This document shows, one piece after another, positions 47,201 to 58,091 of a stretch of DNA of 64,000 nt (position 1 is the first letter of the stretch; every line of letters begins with the position of its first letter). A model generated the notes under the pieces. The model did no database searches. It was not told the DNA's origin and saw only the letters and a program-made list of their open reading frames with translations. The position numbers were made by a program, and so were the translations under genes. Source of the stretch: Spodoptera frugiperda (taxonomy: Eukaryota; Arthropoda; Insecta; Lepidoptera; Noctuidae). The DNA lies in assembly GCF_023101765.2 (NCBI RefSeq), contig NC_064225.1, positions 5,580,001 to 5,644,000 on the forward strand, read 5' to 3'.

Positions 47201-49998
47201 ACGAATAAAATACAAGCCATTATTATTTGTTTACGTACCTAAATACCTATTATTCGGTTAGTACATACGTGATATTATTCAGCAATTTCAACAAATTATT
47301 AATTTACACGTAAATGTTCTCTACACTGAATTCGTATCGTTATTATAATATATCTATTTTACACATACACTGATTTTCTGTGTACATCAATTGTATGTAC
47401 ATGATTCTAGGAACATCTTGTTTTTGGTTAAATAGTATTCTAGAATTTCTATTCAAATAATTAATGTTTTGTTTGCATTTAGTGATACATGAGGGATTAG
47501 TTTTTGTGATCTGTTTAGAAAATCTGTTTCTGTCTCTCACGTAAAGATATTATTATATGATTAAGGTTTTATAATAGACCACATTAGGTAATTTTTTTTT
47601 TTTTACTTTTAATGGGTCGACGTTTGACTGCTTTCAAATGTTCTATAGTATGTTTCACAAAAGTTATTATAATATAAAATACTATGGTAGTTTTTAGCGT
47701 GATTGTCGAGTACGAGGACGATAGACAAGTGAAAGTCTGGTTAATCAGTATTATTGGAATAAATCAGTTCATATTTTTAACAGTGTTCTTTACCCCTCTA
47801 TTTAAAGACTATGCATTGATACTCATATAATAAAATCCCAATATTACTTTGTATAGCCAGCGAATCAATAAGTGCATTCAATATTAATGCTTATGAATTC
47901 GTTCTTAAACAAATGCATTATAATTATTATCACACTATCTGCCACACTCAGAGACATTTAATGATTACTCAAACTATTCCTTAGTAACGATTTTGTATTA
48001 TAAACAATTGCTAAGGATTATAACTATTAAATCTGACACTATAATACATTTAACGAATCAGTATACAAATTAATTGTTAACTCCGATTTTAACACAAACA
48101 TAACCATGTTTAATTCCCATTTCTCAAACAGAACCGCCTCTAACAAGTCCGAACGTGACGTCGGACCGTATCTCATACATCGGCGGCGACCACATAAGGG
48201 CCAACTGTTCATCACCGCCGTCACTGCCCGCTGCCAACATCACGTGGTACGTCAACGAGCAAATGGTGAGTCAATGACGTCAGCCTGTCCGTTTGGGTCC
48301 GTGATTATGGTTTTGTACAGAGAGTAAAGTTGACATTTTAAATTAAAGTTTTAACTGTAATTCCAAACTTTATTATCATTAGTTATTTTTAAATTTATGT
48401 TGGGTCTACTACATTTATTATGTAATGTTTATTGCTGGACATTGAAGTTTAAAAATTTTGTATATTGGCTCAGTTTTTAAGAAGAAATGTTCATAAAGTG
48501 CAACGTTCATTATATTTTTATCATCTACAATATTTACTATATTTGTACCGCCTTAAACGATTTTTCTCAGTTTTTAAATCTTCCTTGAACTTCCACAAAC
48601 AATTTTAGGTCAAAATTCGCCAAATCAGTCCCGTTCTTTTAGCGAGACTAATGAACAGCAATAAATTTTAATATACATAATAAATACGAGAGATCAAGTT
48701 ATTAAAATCTTGCGATATTTCCAGGTGCCTGGTTTCACAGCCAACCATGTGCTCAACTATAGCAATGGCTACGCATCCAGTCTGGCGACGCTGGAGTTGG
48801 AAGCCGCCGTACATTCCCCAGTGCCTACACTCATGATACGGTCAGTTATTGTTAGGCATATAAGTATCATCACTTTCATTAGCCAAAAGATGTCTAGAGC
48901 TCTTCTAACTAATATATAATATATTTTTACAGAATAAAACTTTACTTATAATGTAAGATAATAATATGGTATTGTACTATAATTAGCTATAAAATGACAT
49001 ATTGTTAGGTTTTATAAATACATGAATAAATAAAATTATAGCTCATAAAAAGGTCTCTTATTCAGTTTGTCAACCAGAAGGACAGGACAGGAAGGAATTG
49101 AGTAAAGTTTAAAAAAATTATATCATACGAAACTAGTCGAGTCCTTTTCTGCAGTTTATTAAACATTTTATAAATAGAATATAAAATAATATCCCTATAC
49201 ATGAAAAAATATTTATTTAAATAAAAAATCTTAAATCTTCAATTTCATTTTAATATTGAGTGCAATCTTTGACGAATAATTTCTCTTGCAGATGTGAAGC
49301 GTCAATTTTCGACGTTTGGAGATCGACAAGTCATACGATAGTATTACGGGAGCGAAGTGCCAACCCTGCTTCAGCTTTAGGCAGAAGTTTTACAGGTAAT
49401 TTAGGATCAACATTTTTAATGTCTCCTTTAATTATTGTCTATATAATTTATCATATTTATTAAATTATTTTTCAAAATCGTTTGTTGAAATTATGCAAAT
49501 TTTTGTAAATTGACATTAAATTTTCTCGATATCTTAATCTGAAATCGATGTCTATTTAATTTAATCAATACCACTGTAGCACACAAGTTGTATAATAAGA
49601 ACTTAAGCACACAAAAGAAGAATTACAAAATAAAACGTTTTTTAAAGAGAGCCGTTTTAAATTTTCTTTACTGCCTCCATTTATTAAGTAAAGTAAAATT
49701 CCGAAAACCTTATCCTAATTTTAAAAAATACTATGCTGAAAACCACATCAAAATTGATTCAGCCAAACGCGAGATAATCGCGTACAAACATACATACATA
49801 CAAATCAAACTGAGAACCTCCTCTTTTGTAGTAGTCAGCTAGAAAAAGCATCGACATATTTTAAAACCAACGATTTTATATCGTAAAATATTTTCAACAG
49901 GTGCAGCAACAGAGACGTGTCTCCCAACAATAATGGTACTACTACTCCAGTTCTTCCTCCAGCTCCTACAGAGATACAGCGGGACGTCAATAAGATAG
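44051..49998 (+). CDS. beaten path (beat) family Ig-domain protein, 3' six exons (5' incomplete)
   Basis: Seen: six exons (44051-44259, 44734-44869, 48132-48265, 48725-48840, 49292-49395, 49901-49998) join through GT-AG introns of 474, 3262, 459, 451 and 505 bp. The frame stays open and gives 265 residues then TAG; the first codon needs one base from an upstream exon. Residues about 8-115 form an Ig domain with Cys27, Trp41 and Cys94. Residues about 116-217 form a second Ig-like domain with Cys141, Trp154 and Cys200. Possible N-glycosylation sites are N123, N140, N151 and N171. Residues 241-256 are strongly hydrophobic, a possible TM or GPI tail. Known of the family: Beat proteins are secreted or membrane-tethered cell-surface proteins that act with Side proteins in axon guidance. 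The stretches around RWYRN, EFYRY, VFP and CEVSADAP are typical of Beat Ig1. The signal peptide exon is missing and the subfamily is not resolved. No stop, frameshift or broken splice site was found. Confidence 0.88.
44260..44733 (+). other. beat-like gene, intron between exons a and b, carrying a rearranged SINE
   Basis: A 474-bp GT-AG intron with GTAAGT at its start and TTGCAG at its end. It contains an A-rich run near 44303-44313 and the inverted/forward SINE fragment at 44321-44450. Nothing else was recognised. Confidence 0.8.
44321..44450. mobile_element. SINE family B with inverted head and forward body (intron of the beat-like gene)
   Basis: Positions 44321-44368 are the head/B-box region in reverse orientation (GGGAATCGAACCCGAGA). 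44369-44450 are the body in forward orientation (TAGCACGGAGTCTAGAG, GTATATAGC, CTCACCTCCTATTACATG). The 3' tail is absent. The order (5' part inverted, then forward 3' part) is that expected from twin priming. Confidence 0.72.
44734..44869 (+). CDS. beat-like gene, exon b (second half of Ig1)
   Basis: The acceptor is TTCCATTGCAG ending at 44733; the donor is GTGAGT at 44870. The exon is 136 nt, enters in phase 0 and leaves one base over. It encodes residues 71-115. Residues 89-101 (TGEYQCEVSADAP) carry the second Ig1 cysteine (Cys94) in the usual tyrosine-x-cysteine context. The frame stays open upstream of the acceptor, so a longer open frame here is intron read-through, not coding. Confidence 0.88.
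45970..46107 (-). repeat. family-4 repeat in the large beat-like intron
   Basis: GATCCGGAGCTGCGGACTAC, GGGTTTACCGGGGCTCCGGC and CTCCCTCTCGCCTCGCCCAA on the plus strand, well preserved. Confidence 0.72.
46865..47030. mobile_element. MITE F with about 25-bp inverted ends and TA target site
   Basis: The left end GGGTGTTTTTTCACCAGAGA and the right end (reverse complement GGGTGCTTTTCCACGAGATA) match over about 25 bp. Both are flanked by TA, as for Tc1/mariner-type MITEs. The interior carries AATCATATTCATGG and TAGATGGCTTCC blocks shared with 51490. Confidence 0.72.
47943..48040. mobile_element. MITE G copy close to the exon c acceptor
   Basis: ACACTCAGAGACATTTAATG...CCTTAGTAACGATTTTGT...AACTATTAAATCTGACAC. 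The copy ends about 90 bp before the splice acceptor at 48131. Confidence 0.68.
48132..48265 (+). CDS. beat-like gene, exon c (start of Ig2)
   Basis: The acceptor is TTCTCAAACAG ending at 48131; the donor is GTGAGT at 48266. The exon is 134 nt; its first two bases finish a Glu codon split with the preceding exon, and it ends on a full codon. It encodes residues 116-160, with Cys141 and the core Trp154 in NITWY. NVT (123), NCS (140) and NIT (151) are candidate glycosylation sequons. The exon is clearly more GC-rich than the flanking introns. A MITE copy ends about 90 bp upstream of the acceptor. Confidence 0.87.
48725..48840 (+). CDS. beat-like gene, exon d (middle of Ig2)
   Basis: The acceptor is TATTTCCAG ending at 48724; the donor is GTCAGT at 48841. 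The exon is 116 nt, enters in phase 0 and leaves two bases. It encodes residues 161-198 and part of 199, the segment leading to the last Ig2 cysteine, with repeated aliphatic residues and an NYS sequon at N171. Reading through the donor would stay open for about 26 codons, so phase agreement with the next exon is what fixes this end. Confidence 0.83.
49292..49395 (+). CDS. beat-like gene, exon e (end of Ig2)
   Basis: The acceptor is TTTCTCTTGCAG ending at 49291; the donor is GTAATT at 49396. The exon is 104 nt. Its first base completes an Arg codon and it leaves one base. It encodes residues 200-233, beginning with the closing Ig2 cysteine (Cys200) in CEASIFDVW. A polar, Ser/Arg-rich linker follows. 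The first bases (ATG) resemble a start codon, but the phase shows that they straddle two codons. Confidence 0.84.
49901..49998 (+). CDS. beat-like gene, last coding exon (hydrophobic C terminus, TAG stop)
   Basis: The acceptor is TATTTTCAACAG ending at 49900. The exon's first two bases complete a Gly codon and translation ends at TAG 49996-49998. It encodes residues 235-265: a short linker with Cys240, a 16-residue hydrophobic stretch (241-256) and a short basic/polar tail. Several Beat proteins end in a hydrophobic segment, but whether this one is a TM anchor, a GPI signal or neither is inference. It is the least conserved exon, so it is called with slightly less confidence. Confidence 0.78.
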
Positions 49999-50236
49999 CT
50001 GTAACGCCTACTTGTAATGTAGAATTAATCATTTGTACGTAACATACGATAATTAGATAATATCAGGGTTGAAGCAATTGGAACGGAATTTAAGGTAATA
50101 TAAAGAATTGTCCCTGCTTTGTGTGTATAGATACAGGACGATCTTTTTTTAAGTGGAGCAGTAAATGTGTGAAAGTTGGATTGTACGTTTAATTTGTAAA
50201 AGGAACAAGATGTTTTTTTTAAGAAATTTGTTTTTA

Positions 50237-50242
50237 AATAAA
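50237..50242 (+). terminator. possible proximal poly(A) signal of the beat-like gene
   Basis: AATAAA about 240 bp after the stop codon. Others at 53370 and 53384 could serve a long 3' UTR. Sequence alone cannot say which is used. Confidence 0.25.
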
Positions 50243-50244
50243 TT

Positions 50245-50429
50245 GCACTAGGATATTTCTTCTGTTTACAAACACAAGTTCACATACACATGACATCTAA
50301 ACCCGAAACAACAATTAGTGGATCGCACAAAGGGTTGTTCCGTGAGGGATTTGAACTGGCTATACGTTGCACGGCAGTCCTAGACTAGTCAATGACGGTC
50401 CTAGTCACTGAACCAACCGTGCAGTCAAA
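50245..50429 (-). mobile_element. SINE family A, downstream of the beat-like stop codon
   Basis: Minus-strand copy with 3' end near CACTAGGATATTTC and head ending AACCGTGCAGTCAAAG. It contains a local duplication of the GTCCTAGAC/GTCCTAGTCACT type in the head. If the 3' UTR runs past 50.2 kb it would be transcribed antisense within it. Confidence 0.78.
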
Positions 50430-51487
50430 GTAAGTACTTGATGTATTCGTTTTTTTATTTGTAACTAATGATCATGCCATCCAAGTATTTGTTGTTTATT
50501 TAATTTAAGACAAAAAAGCCATACAATTGTTAATAAAACTCACCATGATTTTCAACAAATACAAAACTAAAAATAATCCATCTAAAATTGTCACCAAGTA
50601 CTCCATAGACTAATCAATCCGTGTTGTATGAATAATGCTTTCATTTTATGGCATTAAGTGCGTGGGTTGGTTTTATTGCAAGCGGCTGGCCAATCCTACG
50701 GTTCCAATTCTGATAATTTATAAACGGCTTAATTGAGCTGTCGGCTGTGTATTTAGAGTACGGATTTAGCCATTCCGCTATAAGTATGCTCATCTGGTTT
50801 TGTATGAAATATCTAATACATGAAGGACTTTATTTTTGAGCGTAGGCGGAGATTTATATATGGCCAGTCTCTATGAAATGTCGGTAAATTTGTATGGAGC
50901 TTATGTGTGTGAAACATTTTTCGCTTTAATATAGTGGCTAAATCTACCGACGGAAAGGATTTTGGAATTCGCCATTTATATTTCTAATATTAAAAACTAA
51001 ACTTGTTTTCAGTCATTAACAGTGTTTATAATTATTATTTACATTAATTAATTAATAGGTACACCATACCAAATTTTCTGTCACTCATAAAAAATAGAAC
51101 TAAAAGAATATATCTATCTATTGCAAAGGTTCCATTTCAAAGAATTAATTATTCATTTACTATTAATAAATACAGTAACAATATTAAAAATTAACAATAT
51201 TAAAAATTTAATTTCGTTTTTACATTCTGCGAAATTCACGAAAATTAAAAGGATCGAATGCAATGAAATGTAACTGTTCCAATGTATATGAATTAATATT
51301 AATTACAATTAAATAATAATCTGTTATATGGAACGTGTATTATTGTTACTATTTATGCAATCAATTTTTCATATAAATCAAATTCCCTGTTTGTTCAGTA
51401 TAATAGCAATCAATATTTAATGCAAACATTCGCGATAATTTATAAAATATACAATTAGTTATTCATTTTGTTAGCTTTGTGTGATTT

Positions 51488-51785
51488 ATAGTGCTTTTCC
51501 ACCAGAAATGTGCTATGCTACGTTGTTGTAGATGCGTTTGGCTTCCACTAATCATATTCATTGGTACACATAACTTAGCACTTGTGGAAACAAACTCGAC
51601 TAAGCTATGTTTTTTCTTTATATGGAAAGATACGTGCTATGGATGGCTTCCATACTATTGATATAATTATCGCATACTAGAGCTGCCCATCTTCATTCCA
51701 TATCTTACTCGCACAGCTACATAGCTCAGTTAGTATCAATGGAAACAGTCACATAGTTTCACAGCTTAGCACCGTTAGGAATAAT
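51488..51785 (+). mobile_element. MITE F, long copy
   Basis: GTGCTTTTCCACCAGAAATG start, AATCATATTCATTGG, GATGGCTTCCATACTATTGA and a GTTTCACAGCTTAGCACC end. It matches 59080-59335 in reverse orientation. Confidence 0.7.
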
Positions 51786-53400
51786 AGTACCTAAATAATT
51801 ATTGTTTATAGTTTTAAAAATAACATAATCTAGTTAGAAAAATGTTATGCTATATTTTAACGTTATTTTGTTACAAAAAGAAAGTTTCAAGGAAATATCA
51901 ATTGTTTTCTACTTTGGTTACATAAACAGTAACAATAATAAATTCCTGTAATAACAGAATAATATTAGGAAATTATACTGTTAACATAGACTGATTACTT
52001 AGAATAATTCATTGTAAATAGTTATAATAGTAATTTGTTTGTAAATATTTACAAACCAAGTTAATAATAATGTTCATTTTTAATCGTAATAATAATGTTA
52101 ATATTTCTAAATAATAAGTGTTAGTCCAATTAATTATTATTATGATAAACAAGAAAATTATTATTGAATATTATGTTTGATAAATTAAGTTATAAATTTT
52201 ATATTTAAAGTTAATTCTAATTAGCTTTGTGTTTGTTAATAATAATTAATAAATAATTTATCGAAACTCTTTATTTAATGTTAATAATAATAACGGATTT
52301 TAATAGCTATTGCATAGGTTATAATATTACGTTGAACCGTGTATGATTTCTTAACAATATAATTACATTGTTAAAAACCATTATAGCGTTATTATGTTGA
52401 TTATTAAATTCAAAAATAGCTAACAAGGCTGTGTTTATAAATAAATTGAAAATGTTAAAATAATAATTATTAGTTAAATTAATTTGCTATACTTTAAAAT
52501 TGATGGTGCATTAAATAATTGTATATTATAAAGTGTTAAATATGATTATAAATTTGTAAATAATTATGAAAATATTGTTGTATAAGAATTAATAATAATG
52601 TTTTTAAGAACTGGAATGTATGAACGAAGTAATTATTTTTATTGTGTAATCTTAAAACCTAAAGTTATACGAGCCATACACATAATTATATTATGATGTT
52701 AAAACTGGAATTTTAACAAACCCAGAATATGCTTTGTTTGTTAATTAATGAATATTATTTTGCAGAATATTTTAATACACGATATAGATATAAAAAATAT
52801 TTTATACAAATAATTCCATACGCAAATGTTCCATTTTTATTTTCTCTTCCGATATTATTCGAAAATATAACCAAACTTTTCATCTCTCATTCAAAAATAT
52901 ACCTTTTTATTATTCTATACAAAGTTTAAAATCTCTTGCCTACCATTTGTTTAATTGAAATACAAAAATGTATTATTATTTATAAATTCAATGGCTTTTG
53001 AACTCGTCAAAAATGTTTACTTGTGATCTGTCCATTTATTGTTAATCTGTGTTTTTTACTTTTAAAACTATCTGCAGTTTACTACTTCTTATACATTTAT
53101 TTATTTTCAGATTTCAATATAGATCTTTCATACATATATAATTATATATTGATCACAGATCTTTGTATAAATCTTCTAATGACTCTAAAATTTTAATTAT
53201 GTAAAACCTTTCCCTAACTATATTATTACGTCATTGTTTTGATTGAAAAACATTCCTAATTTATTATTCATGAACTTGTAACTTAAAATTTCCTACATTC
53301 CTAACTACAATATATTCACCTAACTGTGCATTAAATTGAACATAATTCTAGCTGTTAATGTATTGGTAAAATAAACGGGAAAAAATAAAGAAGATAATAA
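51786..53400. other. very AT-rich stretch, TAATAATTATT-type composition
   Basis: Long runs built from TAA/TTA trinucleotides, densest at 52020-52650. There are no open frames of interest. It may be distal 3' UTR of the beat-like gene or intergenic DNA. AATAAA motifs at 53370 and 53384 close the stretch. Confidence 0.5.
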
Positions 53401-53456
53401 TTGTATGTATTGTTTTTTATTTATTTATACGACCCATATTATATACAAAACCACAC

Positions 53457-53555
53457 CTATCTCCTATGAAGATAGACAATGGATCGCCAATTGCTACGAA
53501 TCTTACACACCTCTTTCGCTTCATCAACTGTCATCAGTCTTATATGGCCCCTTCA
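53457..53555 (-). CDS. short minus-strand C-terminal-like segment
   Basis: On the minus strand, from about 53555 to TAG at 53457-53459, 32 open codons include TVDEAKEVCK and SNWRSIV. An AATAAATAAA stretch lies about 25 bp beyond the stop. This could be the last exon of a gene convergent to the beat-like gene or the end of a LINE ORF. A stop immediately upstream leaves no way to choose. Confidence 0.18.
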
Positions 53556-53649
53556 AATGTGTAAGTATTTGACATTCAAACTCAATGCATTTTCATCACT
53601 GTCGATAACTATGTGGCATTAAAGTGATCTCCAGTCATTAATATATCAC

Positions 53650-53765
53650 ACATGTAAATGCAAAAGTTTATTTGCATGTTAGAATGTTTGTTCGTCAATC
53701 ACGCTGAAACTACTAACCGGATTTTGATGAAATTGGTATACATGGTCTGGAACAAAGCCATTACA
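53650..53765 (+). repeat. RTE-like LINE 3' end (type 2), partial
   Basis: TCACGCTGAAACTACTAACC, GGATTTTGATGAAATTGG and TATACATGGTCTGGAAC. Confidence 0.5.
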
Positions 53766-53769
53766 CACT

Positions 53770-55468
53770 ATGTATGTTTACCTAATACATTTTACAGACT
53801 ACTATAACTATCCTTATGAAATAACAGATTACCTTTATGATTTTTGAATAGATTATATAAATAGACAAATTTAAACTGGTTAACAAGAGTTAAAGTTGGA
53901 AATGCGTACAGAGCTTCTCTCAGAGCAAGAACAAAAATCTAGTTCGAAAACACCGTCTAAGAAATTTGGGATTCAAATATTTATTTCCAGCTAATATGTA
54001 CAGAAAGAAATGTCTTAGAATTCGACTGCTTTAGAAACAATATTTAAAAATGGAACAATCATTAGAGCGCAGGGATTAACAAAGATTATCAGAGACACTG
54101 GCAGCATGAAGGAGACCACACGAAAATTCAAATTCGAATCTCGAACAGTATCGCCAGTCCGGTTCGTTAACAAATCTCCGCATTGGCGTTCGAAAAAAGA
54201 ATACAAAACAAAAGAAAAAAAAACGCAATACCTTGGTACGTAGTAGTGCCTCAAAAAATTCGTTGGAAAACCATGCGATTTTTTTTTCTGAAGGAACAAA
54301 AAGCTTCGGGTACAAATCACTGGCGTTTGGCGCTTACCTTTTGAATAATTCATATTTTCACCACAACAATAATAGCACAGGTGAACATTATTTTTCTTTT
54401 TATATTGCCCCCGCGTCAGTGAATAGAAGTGAACGCCTGCGGCCGACTGATAATAACTCATCGATTGTTTACTACTAACAGGGCGGCCGAATACCTGGCC
54501 GTTCTTTTTAAATGATGAATCGTATGTTATTGAGGTATTTCTAAAGATACAATGCTGTTTTGTTGTGTATTATAACTGGCTGTTAATTGTAGCTGTTCGA
54601 AACTGTTTATCATTTGTTTCGCGGCGATTTTTCTTTTCAAACTTTGTTGTTGGAAATTTTCTATTGAGTGTCTATTAGTTGAATGGTTTTTGCATTTATT
54701 TTTTATTTTTAATACTTTTAATTAACAGACCTGCTTTTCACCAACACAATTAGGTGACCATGCACATGTTAGAATCACTCCAGATTTAATTAACGAACAA
54801 TTAAAACATTTGGTTTTAAGTCCACAGTTTTAAAATTAAATTCAATGGAAAAAATAACACATAGATTAGGAATAAATATTATGAGTTGCCATGGTCGTCC
54901 CACTGCAGGGCAAAGGCCAATTATCTTCATAACACCAAAAATATTTACCTTTTCCATATACCAAATTATTGATGATACCATTTCACCAAATGTTACTTCC
55001 ACAACAAAATACTCTTTCCTTTCTAATTTAAATGCAAGCAAAACAGTTCAGAATGAAAACATTACGTAGCTCACTAACCTAAAACTCCCATAGTTTGTTC
55101 CGAAAAAGGAAATATTTTTATAACATGTCTATCTCTACAAACGTCACTTCATACCCGAATGCAATTCATACAAAAAAGGATCGTATATCGTTAAAAATAC
55201 GATTCTCTTTGCTTTGTTTTAAGTTTCTATCCGTTGCTCTGTGCTGCAGAAAGCTGAAATAAAAGACGATTGTTTTTATATATAGCTGTCCATAGTTAGC
55301 ATAATGTGCCACATAAGAACGAAAAGGAACCGACTAAATCATGTTCTCTAAATAACTTTGGACTGATTGGAAATAATTAAGTTTGTCACGACTCATTCAA
55401 TCGGCCAAATGAGGGTAAGCGACTTATTTATACACATCATATAATTATATGACATTGAGTTATACACA
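53770..55468. other. unannotated stretch with small frames
   Basis: Overlapping frames occur on both strands at 54015-54478, including a 148-codon minus-strand frame. There is no domain and the composition shifts midway. CGGCCG occurs at 54439 and 54483 in a small GC patch. Confidence 0.35.
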
Positions 55469-56101
55469 TCATTCGATGGAGAAAAATGGCTGATTCTGAA
55501 TAAGTATATAACTCAAAATTGCAAAAAAAATTTCGCTTAACCCTCTTTTGGTCGTAAGGCATCGAAATATTCCCAAACATTTTATGTGCTTAGAAATCGA
55601 GAAAATTTTGTAGTAAATCGAAAGAACTATCTTAATACAAAAAAAAAAAATCGCACTGGAATAATTGACTCTAAAATTTGTGCATCGTTTCATCACATCA
55701 ATTGCTTTGAGAAGCCACAGACGTGCATCCGTAGGTAAACATTGAATCAAATTACATCGCAATTATAAAATTAAATAACAAATTAAACAGCAATAACTCA
55801 TCACCAAACTAATAATAGAAACTTTTATTAACCACTCCAACTGAACAATCGATTCAAAATCGAATAAATTCTCGCTACACTGCATCACTAGATGCGACTG
55901 TGCCTCGTTTACACTGAGATAGTAACTGGCATAGTGCGTTGTAAATTTATGGATGTTTGCCACCCCCGTCAAGTGGAAACACTGGCCATTTAACAATTTC
56001 GATCTTTGATATAAAGTTGCACGATCGAACTTTGGTCGTCCAAGTTTGGGATATTGAGTCTTGAGTTTGTATTGGAGACTAGCTGATATGATAGACTGCA
56101 T
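55469..56101 (-). pseudogene. unassigned minus-strand coding-like region interrupted by one stop
   Basis: Reading on the minus strand from ATG at 56101, 112 codons are open, then a single TAA (55763-55765), then 97 further codons in the same frame to 55469. The first part has a mixed, non-repetitive composition (residues 15-85 contain Arg, Lys, Gln, His and Trp as in a real protein) and is more GC-rich than its flanks. No domain is recognised. It may be a decayed gene, an exon plus intron read-through, or chance. Confidence 0.22.
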
Positions 56102-56924
56102 TTTGGTATTGAAAGCTATTAGATATGGCCATTTGAATGGGTAAGTGATAAGATGGGTTTTCTATACACACGAAATAATAATAATCGAAGACAGGATAAG
56201 TCGAAATGCAGAAAAACCGGCTTCAAAAACCAAAAACTAAAACCAAACAAAGGTTAAACACAAAAAAGGAAAACATAATATTATAGTCATGTACGGTTAC
56301 AAGTTATAAGTAAAAGTAATACCCATTTTTCACAAAATATGTTAACATCATATCCAATCTGACGAGAAGCACTGAGTTAAATTAGAAATTTTCTACATTT
56401 ATATTTGAAATCGAGGCCTAATCAACTGTAGCGATACCACTTTTCAGAAGAACCATCGGGATTAGCTAGTAACTACATTATTTAATCATTCTTCACTTTA
56501 AAGCTATACATTTAATAAACGACGATTTATAATAACCACTTCTCCTTACCCATAATAATAAATCCACACACATTTACCCAGTTATGTAATTATTCCCATA
56601 ATAACAGCAGCCGAGCATAAATCAAACACTGGGCACAATTCCAGACTCAACGCAGTGTGAATTGCTGAAAATCTAACAATACCTAGGTACTTAATGTTAT
56701 ACTACGCGAAAGTGGAATCAAAGACTTCGTGCTAAGCTGTTGCAATTGTGACCACGTGTCAGACGTATGTTTAATGTGGAAATAATCTTTACAAAATATG
56801 CATTCGGTGCCCACGCTATAATACCATTGAAATCAATTTTTGTATATAAAACTACCAAATACCTCGATAGATGGTGTTGAAATCAAGTTACAACGCGGTA
56901 TGTGGTCGTAATATGCGCTGTGGC

Positions 56925-57050
56925 AAGTGTGGGAAAGTCATGCATCGTTACGATTGGATCAGCTCGACCGGAGTGATACCACGGTCTCAGAGAGAACCGT
57001 CGTGAAACAACGCTTGCGTTGTGTTTCGTTGTGTGATTATTCAGTTATCG
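56925..57050 (+). repeat. family-5 repeat, 5' portion
   Basis: CATGCATCGTTACGATTGG, CAGCTCGACCGGAGTGATAC and GAAACAACGCTTGCGTTGTG, without the 3' tail. Confidence 0.62.
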
Positions 57051-57529
57051 TTCACTGCTTGAGTTTAACCCTTCTCTATATAAGAGGGGTTTTCTGTATT
57101 TTTCACGCTTGGCAAGCGAATAAGAGATCGCAACCTAAAAGATCCAAATAATTATTAGAGAGCGGTCCCGTCCGGTCTTTGATAAATAAGGTTAATAAAT
57201 ACGGGTGAAACCGCAGGCAAAAGGCTAATTTGTTCCTAATATTATGTAAATCCTGTTACACAAAGACTGAATTGTTAGTAAACAGTGTTATTACACTGTG
57301 TACTAAGGCAATTATAATTAATGTATGGACCTGCTAAAAGCTTTGCAATAATAGTACTTATTATTAATAGATTCTGTTCCGATAACAGTTAGTTTGTATG
57401 TGTGTTTGATAATGAATAATAACACTATGTTGCTGTAATTATGACAATGTGTGAAACCTTCTATGTAAAGGAGAAGCATAGTCCAGCCGAGGACTGCCAG
57501 ATATTATTATTAAGAGGTGCACATATTTA

Positions 57530-57825
57530 TGGGACCTAGGGGCAAAAGTGAGGGAGAGCCATGCTTTGGTGCTAATAGGCTGGCTTAACTGGAGTGACAA
57601 TCACAGCCTTACAAAAAGCCGGCGTGAAATAACGCTTTTGTTGTTGTGGTTCGTCGTGGAGTTAAGTTACCGGAGGCCCAATCTCTGAAAAATTAAGCCT
57701 TTAATACCTTAACCCCAAAAGCCTGACAAAAACTAAAGTTCCTCTGGTGTTTCGTGTGTCCATGAGCCAATTGTTTACCATCAGGTGATCCGTGTAGGTA
57801 CTCGTTAATCCCATAAAAAAACTAA
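57530..57825 (+). repeat. family-5 repeat, near full length
   Basis: GGGAGAGCCATGCTTTGGTG, CGGCGTGAAATAACGCTTTT, TTACCGGAGGCCCAATCTC, TTTACCATCAGGTGATCC and a terminal A run. Confidence 0.7.
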
Positions 57826-58091
57826 CTTTTCAAAACACCACTTGTCGTGACTCCGAACGAGCTGTCTTCAAAATCAACAACAATCAACTTAGTTGCACAA
57901 CCAAGTAATGGCCGGCGATTAAAACTACCCTAATATTGTTTCACTGTCACGGTTGCGCCACTAGTTGGCGATGGTATCCATATAAATTGGACCGGAGATA
58001 TATATCTCTTGCTCTACAACGCGTGAACGTATCCATGAAAAAGCAACACTTTGATATGTAAACCAAATAAGGAACTGTTATTCGAATTTAA

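Larger units (their letters stand above)
44870..48131 (+). other. beat-like gene, large intron between exons b and c
   Basis: A 3262-bp GT-AG intron separating the Ig1 and Ig2 exons. It holds a family-4 repeat (45970-46107, minus), a MITE with recognisable inverted ends (46865-47030) and another MITE close to the acceptor (47943-48040). No exon-like segment in a compatible phase was seen inside. Confidence 0.78.

Noticed and set aside
54015..54461. 148-codon minus-strand ORF, the longest in the window
   Set aside because: Low-complexity Lys/Phe runs, no domain, and overlapping frames on the other strand; likely chance.
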